64,000 nt of DNA from Idiomarina sp. (GTDB taxonomy: Bacteria; Pseudomonadota; Gammaproteobacteria; Enterobacterales; Alteromonadaceae): assembly GCA_020832105.1 (NCBI GenBank), contig JAFIFH010000055.1, positions 1 to 64,000 on the forward strand, written 5' to 3'. Below the pieces are notes generated by a model. It was given only the letters and a program-made list of their open reading frames with translations, was not told the DNA's origin and ran no database searches. Below are positions 24,180-31,603 of this stretch, piece by piece (positions within the stretch are counted from its first letter, which is position 1; each line of letters starts with the position of its first letter). The translations under genes and the position numbers were made by a program.

Positions 24180-26123
24180 TCAGCGAACCGGCGGTAATTC
24201 AGTGCCAGGTGGCGCTTCCAGTTCGGGGTACTGGCTCACCAACGCTCGATATGTTTGTGGATATTTTAATTGAATCACCGCCATTCGGCTTAAATGAAAC
24301 TCATCAATGACCGGTCGGTATTCCATGAGTGTCGGCACCAGCTCTTCGACAACGTCCATTGAAAGCCTGAAGTTAGTTGTATCCAAGGCTGCGTGCAACG
24401 GGTCCTGGCCCAAGTCATCAAAACTGAACGGATAACCTCGCTGCTCCAAGAAGGTCACCAACTCGGTGTTTGCCCGCTTCACCGCATAAAATAACACTGT
24501 TTTTTGCCGCGAGTCCGAACCGCGCATATCAGCGCCAGCATCCTCAAGTTGCTGAATTGCCTCGCTTCTCAGCAATCGTCCATGAAACTGCATATCGAAA
24601 TACTCTAGCGGCTCTTTCAGTAATCCACTATGTCTCATTGCTTCGTAATGACTCACATCCCAACCAAAGATATTCCACATCAGTGAATTTACATTGGCAT
24701 CACTTAACGCCTTGCCTGAATAGAATGCAATCACATTCTCAATTTGGCCCTGGTGAAGAAAATCATGTATCTCTTGTGGCATGTCCACAGGATCGAAGCG
24801 CTGCTGACGCCCTTCATGACGCTCGCGAAATACGTCGACCAAGCTGGGGTCTATCTGCGCTAGCTCACTTTTAATCCGTTCAGGCGCATCCGGATATTCA
24901 GCAATGACGCTGTTGAGTACTTGATGCATCTGACGTGGTTGCCACTGCTCATTCACCGCTTCGACCAGTTGTTCACAAGCCACTAAATCTGTATCTAAAT
25001 GATGAGCAACAGTCTCTGCATTAATATATGCCACTCGTTCTGCTTCTAATTCTTGGATAAGGCGATGGTCAGATGCAATAGAAGGTACCTGGCGGCTTGG
25101 GATCTGAGTCAGGTCGATACCATAGTCCTGGCGTATGGCGTTGATCCTATCCTCGTTAAACCGATATGCATTTCTTGGGAAGTTTGCCGTCACCTGACGC
25201 TGGTTCTGCACATCAAAGCGCGCCGCCGCATTAAACGGTAACAACATTGAAACGATGAGCGCCGCTCTCTCTTGACGTTCACCACGGTGGTTGAGCCCGC
25301 TTAAAGCCCACTCCATGCTCGATCCAAGATAGTTGTCCTCAGCTGGCCTTATCCCGGCATGTAGGAGTGCTTCAACAATACGCGGTCGCGTATTTGCTAT
25401 CGCGTAGTTGAGTAACGATACCGTTTCTAATCTGTCATAGTTCACCAAAGCAAACGGGTCTGTCACATGCTCAAGCAGCAACATGAGGTCATCCTCCGTA
25501 AGCTCATCCCTGGTCAGAAAATATGCAACATCATCTACGGTGGCACCATGCTCTTGTAATAATGCCCCACGCTCGTCGGGGCTTTTATCGACAAACCCCT
25601 CAAGTGGAAGCGCTGGAATGCGGGGCGCCAATCGAAAACCTGAATCTCTTACTTCAGGAAACTGCTGTGCAACTTCTTCTTCAAGCTGCAATATAGTTTG
25701 GCTAACTTCTGTATTTCTACGTAGGAGTTTGGCGCGAAAACTCCCAGCAAAATTTGAGTTGGTAAAATGGTCGACCGCTAAAGTGACCTCGTCCAGCGAG
25801 TAACCTTCATCCAGGTAACGGACCCAATTTTTATAATTCGCCCGACCCCAGTTAATGCTATCACTGTGCGTATCCGTCAATAATCCCTCGCAATAAGCAA
25901 AGCTAAAATTCTCAGGATCTGACGGGCTTTCATCTACTGTGCCAGTACCAGGGGCGGGTATAGCGTTTTGCAGGGTTTGGTTATCGGCGGTAGATTGTTC
26001 TGCCTCTAACTGCGCCACTTCGTCATTGGTGACGTAAAAGGCAACCACAGCAACGATGAGGATAAAAAGGAGAATATACCACTTGGTGCGGGGAGAGCCT
26101 TTCCTGGCAGGTGCACTGGTCAT
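24180..26123 (-). CDS. Membrane-anchored ankyrin-like protein
   Basis: This 647-residue protein has a single N-terminal transmembrane helix (about 15-32, WYILLFILIVAVVAFYV) and a large soluble, probably periplasmic, helical part. Ankyrin-like repeats are visible at about 210-275 (SLLNYAIANTRPRIVEALLHAGIRPAED) and about 510-590 (AIQQLEDAGADMRGSDSRQKTVLFYAVKRANTELVTFLEQRGYPF, DPLHAAL). The region between lacks obvious motifs. No enzyme signature is visible. It converges with the DUF3750 gene, 26 bp apart. Likely a protein-interaction scaffold. Confidence 0.7.
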   Translation of the reverse strand: MTSAPARKGSPRTKWYILLFILIVAVVAFYVTNDEVAQLEAEQSTADNQTLQNAIPAPGTGTVDESPSDPENFSFAYCEGLLTDTHSDSINWGRANYKNWVRYLDEGYSLDEVTLAVDHFTNSNFAGSFRAKLLRRNTEVSQTILQLEEEVAQQFPEVRDSGFRLAPRIPALPLEGFVDKSPDERGALLQEHGATVDDVAYFLTRDELTEDDLMLLLEHVTDPFALVNYDRLETVSLLNYAIANTRPRIVEALLHAGIRPAEDNYLGSSMEWALSGLNHRGERQERAALIVSMLLPFNAAARFDVQNQRQVTANFPRNAYRFNEDRINAIRQDYGIDLTQIPSRQVPSIASDHRLIQELEAERVAYINAETVAHHLDTDLVACEQLVEAVNEQWQPRQMHQVLNSVIAEYPDAPERIKSELAQIDPSLVDVFRERHEGRQQRFDPVDMPQEIHDFLHQGQIENVIAFYSGKALSDANVNSLMWNIFGWDVSHYEAMRHSGLLKEPLEYFDMQFHGRLLRSEAIQQLEDAGADMRGSDSRQKTVLFYAVKRANTELVTFLEQRGYPFSFDDLGQDPLHAALDTTNFRLSMDVVEELVPTLMEYRPVIDEFHLSRMAVIQLKYPQTYRALVSQYPELEAPPGTELPPVR

Positions 26124-26200
26124 AATAACGCCATGTAAGATAAACCAGCACCTAGACTGGCAACCTCAGCGGTTTATGTCAACCTTGTGTAATGATACTG

Positions 26201-26232
26201 CGCGCAGCTATGCCTTTAGTTATAGCTGCGCG
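26201..26232 (-). terminator. Hairpin spanning the yaeQ stop codon
   Basis: CGCGCAGCTAT (26201-26211) and ATAGCTGCGCG (26222-26232) form a perfect 11-bp stem with a 10-base loop that includes the yaeQ stop region. No T tract follows on either strand. Confidence 0.5.
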
Positions 26233-26762
26233 GCTTTCAATTCCAGCAGTTTGAGTTCAACCTGACTATCGCCATTACTAACGAAGAGTACGCCGTCGGT
26301 CATCATCACGCCCCAGTGGATATTTCGGCCAATGCTTGCTGCAAGTTCAGCGTGCTCTGGCTCAGGGAGAGCGAGAATACACACCTGTTTGAGGTCATTC
26401 ACTTTCGGTAGCAGTTTTTCGGCCCAGATGCGGGTGTTACCGTACGCAAGTACTGACATCTTGGGTGCGCGGCGGCTGGACTTGGTGATGCGGTCCGCGT
26501 CGGGCTGACCTACATCTATCCAATGCTCAATCTGCCCATCGAGGCTTAATTGCCACAGCGCAGCCTCATCGGTGTCGGACAAGCCTCGACCAAACGCGAG
26601 ATGCTCGTGGTAGAACATCGCATACGCGATAATCCGCGCCACCAGCCTGAGCTCAGTTTCTGAAGGATGGCGTGCAACGGTCACTTTAACCGTCTCATAG
26701 ACGCCACGATCCATATCTGAAATATCCAGACTGACTTTATAAGGGGTTGCCTGCAACGCCAT
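26220..26762 (-). CDS. yaeQ: YaeQ family protein
   Basis: This 180-residue cytoplasmic protein matches YaeQ across its length: YKVSLDISDMDRGVYETVKVTVARHPSETE, AYAMFYHEHLAFGRGLSDTDEAALW, IEHWIDVGQPDADRITKSSRRAPKMSVLAYG. The fold is a PD-(D/E)XK-like core (Glu/Asp around HWIDVG and the following Lys), but nuclease activity is not established. YaeQ was reported to complement RfaH loss in haemolysin expression. Length is typical. Single gene. Confidence 0.92.
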   Translation of the reverse strand: MALQATPYKVSLDISDMDRGVYETVKVTVARHPSETELRLVARIIAYAMFYHEHLAFGRGLSDTDEAALWQLSLDGQIEHWIDVGQPDADRITKSSRRAPKMSVLAYGNTRIWAEKLLPKVNDLKQVCILALPEPEHAELAASIGRNIHWGVMMTDGVLFVSNGDSQVELKLLELKAAQL

Positions 26763-26824
26763 GTTTCATTCTCTGCTGTGCTAAATCATGGGCGCATCAT
26801 AGCACAGCAGCCAACCAATACGAT

Positions 26825-27868
26825 TTACAAGCCGGCGAATTCGAATGCTGGTGTGGACTCAAAATAGGCAGACGCCTCGCCGGAATAAATTTGATGGTCA
26901 TCAACCCGCAGCCGCTTCACCTCCGCCCCTTCGCTTAAATCAAATTGATTGAGATCGACCCAGAAGGTATTGGGGGTCAATGCCGTTTCAAAATAATACT
27001 TCAGGTTCTTTTGGTCGGCCACTGAACGCCATCGAGTAGAGGAAATATTGGGCTCATTCTCAGAAGATATGCCGTAAGGGACCGACGCATTGCGAATCAC
27101 ACTGAACACGCTTCCCACTGCGATACGCGGGTCGCTGGTTTGCGGAATTGCGTCAATATAGAAGGATGCACGCACAAAACGATCGGCGGCGCGGTTTGTG
27201 CCCGGTAACATAGTCGTACCGCCAATCTGACGCCAGTAATCATTGAGCGCTATTTGCTGCTCAAAGATTGGCGAGTTGGTCATCACCCGATACGCTTCAC
27301 TATGGTGAATCACCAACCTACCATCAATATATTCGAAAATAGCACTGTCACCCTGACGATCAGAAATCGACAGATGCACGGTGGTGAAGCGCTCAGTGCC
27401 AGGAATCTCGGCAGAGACGACAACAAAAGACTCGTCTTCTAACGATCTCACGGCCTCTTCTACTGTCGCATAACTATCAAGTACATATTGTACCCAGGCG
27501 GCAACCGACAGGCCGGTTTGCGAACCATCAAAGTCTGGATACTCTGATTCCGCGAGCCATAACAAATTAGCCACCAACCCCGCTTCATTCATCCCATCGG
27601 TACTGGCAAAATCAAAGGAACTGGTGATCACGCTGGCGTACTGTGAAGTCCATTCCAGCGAACTGTCACCAACCGCACCGTGACGCTGCATGCCACGCGG
27701 AAACACCCATAAATTGGCGGGGATATCATCTTTCCAATCCATAGAGCGAGCGGTGATGGTTAAACCTTCGGGCCCCTGATAGACGGCGCGGGTGCAGGCA
27801 TCCGCGGGGGTCGCAAAACCAACGAATAGTGCACAGGCGACTGCGATTGAGGAATAACGTACTTTCAT
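26825..27868 (-). CDS. Choloylglycine hydrolase-type linear amide hydrolase
   Basis: This 347-residue secreted Ntn-hydrolase uses ATG 27868 (MKVRYSS); the frame extends to 27886. Signal peptide cleavage after PADA exposes Cys25, the N-terminal nucleophile, at the start of CTRAVYQGPEGLTITARSMDWKDD. Other family features are the conserved Asp in MDW, the GMNEAGLVANLLWL segment and FTTVHLSISDRQGDSAIFEYIDGR. Relatives include bile-salt hydrolases, penicillin V acylases and acyl-homoserine-lactone acylases. The substrate cannot be fixed from sequence; a quorum-signal or acyl-amide role is as likely as bile salts in a free-living marine cell. Confidence 0.88.
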   Translation of the reverse strand: MKVRYSSIAVACALFVGFATPADACTRAVYQGPEGLTITARSMDWKDDIPANLWVFPRGMQRHGAVGDSSLEWTSQYASVITSSFDFASTDGMNEAGLVANLLWLAESEYPDFDGSQTGLSVAAWVQYVLDSYATVEEAVRSLEDESFVVVSAEIPGTERFTTVHLSISDRQGDSAIFEYIDGRLVIHHSEAYRVMTNSPIFEQQIALNDYWRQIGGTTMLPGTNRAADRFVRASFYIDAIPQTSDPRIAVGSVFSVIRNASVPYGISSENEPNISSTRWRSVADQKNLKYYFETALTPNTFWVDLNQFDLSEGAEVKRLRVDDHQIYSGEASAYFESTPAFEFAGL

Positions 27869-27973
27869 AATGGGCTCCACCATCAACGAGATTTGCTAAT
27901 GGTTAGATTAAAGCTCATTAATATATAAAGTGAAAAGGTACAATTTTTGAACGTTGAACTTTGACCAGAGTCA

Positions 27974-28993
27974 TTAGTTTGCCTGGTCACACACCAGGGC
28001 CAGCGCTGCGAGATCCTGGCGGCTAAGATTCTGGGGGTAGGCACCGGGGGCCTGCGTTTCTATACGCGCAGACATAATCGACGTCACACCGGCAACATGG
28101 TTAATACCAATGGCATGACCAAATTCGTGCGCCAGAATCGTGGCCAGCCCCAGCTCATTACTCGCGCTGAAGATAGTAATCGCCTCGTCGACGACTGACG
28201 TGCCGCGTCGGGTTGTGCGAATTTGGATGTTATGGCGCCCCGACTCAGTGCCAAGGCCACGCCGTTGCCACTCAACCTGCCGGTTTTGTACCGCTTGATT
28301 GCGCTCCACGACAAGCGCATTTTGCTCCCCAGCCAGACGATTACGCATGTTGACCCGGGTATTAAAATCCGCCTGAAGTCGATTGTAGCGGTTCACTTCG
28401 GTGTTTTGCTGATCTACCAATTGCTGGGTCTGCGCCTGAAATGCATTTACGCGCTCGGCAACTTGCCGCGAAACTTGGCCGCGTCGATTCGCATGCTGAT
28501 TGATCATCTCTTCAGCCTCGGCAGCCCTAATGGCAATGCGCTCGTTCATCGTGTCGATATGCTGTCTTGATGCTTCCAGTTGTGCGCGCTCGCTCGCCAA
28601 TGTGGTATCTAAATCCGCTACTTGCTCACCAAGCCGGGCAATTCTCTCATCCAAATCAGCAATAAATTCCTGTAGCTGCTGACGATGGTCGTACACCAAA
28701 CTCACTCGAATGGCGTCGCGCTCCCCCAATGTAAATAGCTCAACGCCCGCCGCCTGATTCCACATCTCTGCGGCTCTTACGGCAGCAGTGTTGACTTCAC
28801 TGCGAGTAAAACCAAATCGCGGGTCTATCTCATCCACATACCATTGCAATGGCGCGCGGCAAAGCGTTTCTGCAGGCCGCTGTTGGGACAGAAGGGAGGT
28901 ATCTGAATTAGCAACCACTGCGCCAGAAAACAGCAAAGCGCCCAGTAGCATGACATAAACCTGTTTAAACATACCTCGGTTATTGTCAGCCAT
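27974..28993 (-). CDS. Matrixin-type metalloprotease with coiled-coil insertion
   Basis: This 339-residue secreted protein has a signal peptide to about residue 29. Residues 45-102 look like the first half of a matrixin domain (PLQWYVDEIDPRFGFTRSEVNTAAVRAAEMWNQAAG, IRVSLVYD). A highly charged coiled coil of about 140 residues (about 103-245) interrupts it. The second half has the zinc site HEFGHAIGINH (His289, Glu290, His293, His299), then the Met-turn region TSIMSAR. All ligands are intact, so activity is likely. The inserted coiled coil might serve for oligomerisation or substrate binding. Confidence 0.82.
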   Translation of the reverse strand: MADNNRGMFKQVYVMLLGALLFSGAVVANSDTSLLSQQRPAETLCRAPLQWYVDEIDPRFGFTRSEVNTAAVRAAEMWNQAAGVELFTLGERDAIRVSLVYDHRQQLQEFIADLDERIARLGEQVADLDTTLASERAQLEASRQHIDTMNERIAIRAAEAEEMINQHANRRGQVSRQVAERVNAFQAQTQQLVDQQNTEVNRYNRLQADFNTRVNMRNRLAGEQNALVVERNQAVQNRQVEWQRRGLGTESGRHNIQIRTTRRGTSVVDEAITIFSASNELGLATILAHEFGHAIGINHVAGVTSIMSARIETQAPGAYPQNLSRQDLAALALVCDQAN

Positions 28994-29057
28994 GGGCGCT
29001 CCTTAAGCGGTATTTGTGTAGCGTTACTTATTTAGCAAACGCGGGCTACGGCATCAT

Positions 29058-30839
29058 TTAGTTACCAAAATCGTCATAGCGAACCCGCGTTGAGTCTACG
29101 TTAAGCGCTTTAAGCATGGCTAAAGTAGCAGCAAGCATCCGCGGCGGACCACAAATATAGAAGTCGTATTCGCTGACGTTCTGCTGCTCCAGCCAAGCTT
29201 GCGCAATTTCGTGAACAAAGCCTTCTGCATCACCCCACTGGCACGCTTGCCGTGGCTCTGACAACACGGGTGTAAAGCGTAGCTTATTGGCATTGTCCAG
29301 TTCAACGAACTCATCAGTATAGAGCAACTCACCACGATTGCGCGCCCCGTAGAAGAACTGCATCGGCCGTGGCTGATGACTTTTGAGTTCTTCCTGAATC
29401 AACGCTCGTAACGGTGCCATACCAGCGCCGCCACCGATAAAGCAAAGCTTACGTTCGGCACCTTCAAGACGCTGGAAGTCGCCAAACGGGCCTTCGGCAA
29501 TCAAGGTTTCACCCGGCTTTAAGTTGCATAGATACGCAGATCCTACACCCGGAGCTGGCGCACCTGCGGTCTGTGGCTGATAACGCACAGTAAAGACCAA
29601 TTCATCGCCACCTGCTGCCGTCGCCATAGAGTAGCTACGTCGCACTGCATCATGCTTAAAGTTGGTTGCCGCAATCGCATGCCACTCAGTGGCAAAACGC
29701 TCTGGAATATCGGACGGACGACTTTGCCCTGCACCGGCTGGGATCAAGAACTGCATATACTGACCCGCCGCGTAACTCACTTCACCTTCGGTAACTACAA
29801 AGCGCAGCTCTCTAAGCATAGGCGTGATAAACCGCGACTCTTTCAGCTGCAGCGAGTATTTGCGCGCCTCAGTTTCCGGTACCTCAACCTTATGCAGCGT
29901 TTCAATGCTGTGCTGACACGCAAGGCGGTAACCTTCGTTTAACTGTGATTCCGACAACTCAGCACGATCACTCACCGTAATAGGCGTGTCCGGCGCTGCT
30001 TTAACCGCACAGAACCCACAGGTACCACCGCCGCCACAACCACTTTCCACCGCAATGTCATTCTGTTGTAAGACCTGCAGCACGGTTTTGTGCGCCTTGT
30101 CGGTAAACTTAAACTGCTGCTCGCCAACATTCGCCGTTAATGCCGCTCTGCGCAATGTGAAGCGCATTTCACCGCTATTTAGCAGCTTGACCAGCAGGAT
30201 AAAACCAGACAGTGCGAACCAAAGGGTCATCACTGCAAAGGCAATCGCTACCAGGTTATTAAAGTTCCGGCCGCCGGTGTAGTCGATAAAATGAAGTCGG
30301 AACATCCAGTCAGCAACCACCCAGGGAGTATTTCTATGGTCAATAACGGTGCCCGACGTTCTATCAACGTATACCCGGGTATTCAAATCATCATCAAAGT
30401 CGATCCGAAAACCTTGCCCTCTCCAGTTATGTAACTCACGAGTGCGCTCAATCGGCGTCACCCGGGTCAATGTACCGGGGCCAGAATAACTTGCCTGCGC
30501 AATGTGCTGCGCAAAATCTTGGCTTGTCTGCCACTGACTGCCATCACGACCGTCCAGATAGCGGACACCGTCCTGGTGATGAACTTCCACGCGCGGTAAG
30601 CCTTGGGTCGTATAGCTCTGCACCTTGGTCACGCCGCTGAGGTCGTCCCACCAACTTGGTGACAGATTCGCCAACTGCGCCCGATTCAGCGCCTCAGGTT
30701 GCTGCATATTAAAATATTGGTGCCCTTTCATGCCGTGGTGATCAACCAGTGCAAAATACAAACCACTGACGGTCCATAAGACAAGCTGAATTAACAAAAT
30801 TAACCCGGTCCAGCGGTGTAACCATTGTAAAAACTTCAT
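29058..30839 (-). CDS. PepSY membrane protein fused to 2Fe-2S ferredoxin and FAD/NAD reductase
   Basis: This 593-residue inner-membrane oxidoreductase starts at ATG 30839 (MKFLQWLHRWTG) behind GGAGG. It has an N-terminal PepSY-associated transmembrane part (helices near 10-30 and 205-230). A ferredoxin domain follows with C-x5-C-x2-C at about 266-275 (CGGGGTCGFC) and a later Cys in LACQ. An NqrF-like FAD domain (VRRSYSMATAAGG) and an NAD domain (LCFIGGGAGMAPLRALIQEE, YDFYICGPPRML) complete it. It likely moves electrons from NADH across or to the membrane for reduction of a ferric-siderophore or similar substrate. Its start overlaps the end of the upstream PepSY gene by 4 bases. Confidence 0.87.
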   Translation of the reverse strand: MKFLQWLHRWTGLILLIQLVLWTVSGLYFALVDHHGMKGHQYFNMQQPEALNRAQLANLSPSWWDDLSGVTKVQSYTTQGLPRVEVHHQDGVRYLDGRDGSQWQTSQDFAQHIAQASYSGPGTLTRVTPIERTRELHNWRGQGFRIDFDDDLNTRVYVDRTSGTVIDHRNTPWVVADWMFRLHFIDYTGGRNFNNLVAIAFAVMTLWFALSGFILLVKLLNSGEMRFTLRRAALTANVGEQQFKFTDKAHKTVLQVLQQNDIAVESGCGGGGTCGFCAVKAAPDTPITVSDRAELSESQLNEGYRLACQHSIETLHKVEVPETEARKYSLQLKESRFITPMLRELRFVVTEGEVSYAAGQYMQFLIPAGAGQSRPSDIPERFATEWHAIAATNFKHDAVRRSYSMATAAGGDELVFTVRYQPQTAGAPAPGVGSAYLCNLKPGETLIAEGPFGDFQRLEGAERKLCFIGGGAGMAPLRALIQEELKSHQPRPMQFFYGARNRGELLYTDEFVELDNANKLRFTPVLSEPRQACQWGDAEGFVHEIAQAWLEQQNVSEYDFYICGPPRMLAATLAMLKALNVDSTRVRYDDFGN

Positions 30840-31552
30840 GCTGGTTTCCTCCGCGACGCCCATAGGGTCTGTAGCAATAACACCGTGCCGGTAAACAAGA
30901 AGGCAAAAGTGGCAAAGATGAACGCGCGTAACCACCAGGTGGTGATGTCCACACGGTCTTTATAATCCATAATGTGAAGCATCCACATGATGTCGAAACC
31001 ACGCCAGAAGTCGTGACGGCGCACGGTCATCTCACCGGTCTGAGGATGCAGGTATAAACTGGTTCTGCCAAAATCATCGAAGTTAACCTGCCAAATAGGT
31101 AAGAAACGCTCGTTCAATTCACTTGGAGGTGCCTCTTCAATGTACTTAACACCCTTAATATTTGGTTCGCCTTTGGCGTAATAGGCAGCTGCCAGGGCCT
31201 CAATATCATTCGCAGTAAGCTCAACGGGCGCTAAGGTGTTTACATCTACCAAAAACTTACCAGTGTCTGAATGTAGCTGTGCCAAATCCCGGGGCTCACC
31301 GTCTATTAAGCGATTTACCAGTTGGACTTGAATAGCTTGCGGGTAGCGGTCGAGCACTGCCGGTAGGCGAGTCACCAGCGATGCGTCACGAATGTCCCCA
31401 TCTGCGTCCTGGGTCAGGTGCTCTCCATGAATAAAGGGTAACTGGATAATGACCATGTAAGCGCCGGAGATCGCCCAAATAACCATTTGTACGCCAACAA
31501 TGATGCCTAACCAACGATGCCAGGTTCGAAATGCAGAGGATTGATATTGCAT
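30836..31552 (-). CDS. PepSY-associated transmembrane protein
   Basis: This 238-residue inner-membrane protein has N-terminal WHRWLGIIVGVQMVIWAISGAYMVI, a periplasmic PepSY-like region with DVNTLAPVELTANDIEALA and YLHPQTGEMTVRR, then the C-terminal MLHIMDYKDRVDITTW-LRAFIFATFAFLFTGTVLLLQ helix. His residues next to the helices could bind haem. It is translationally coupled to the PepSY-ferredoxin reductase gene and lies just after the TonB receptor, so the three genes probably act in one uptake/reduction pathway. Confidence 0.85.
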   Translation of the reverse strand: MQYQSSAFRTWHRWLGIIVGVQMVIWAISGAYMVIIQLPFIHGEHLTQDADGDIRDASLVTRLPAVLDRYPQAIQVQLVNRLIDGEPRDLAQLHSDTGKFLVDVNTLAPVELTANDIEALAAAYYAKGEPNIKGVKYIEEAPPSELNERFLPIWQVNFDDFGRTSLYLHPQTGEMTVRRHDFWRGFDIMWMLHIMDYKDRVDITTWWLRAFIFATFAFLFTGTVLLLQTLWASRRKPA

Positions 31553-31563
31553 AGATTTACCTC

Positions 31564-31598
31564 AAAAAAGTGGGCGGCCACTGCAACTGGCCGCCCAC
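31564..31598 (-). terminator. Rho-independent terminator after the TonB receptor
   Basis: GTGGGCGGCCA (31570-31580) pairs with TGGCCGCCCAC (31588-31598), 7-base loop, followed on the minus strand by TTTTTT. It separates the receptor from the downstream PepSY genes, so only partial read-through would link them. Confidence 0.8.
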
Positions 31599-31603
31599 AC
31601 TGT

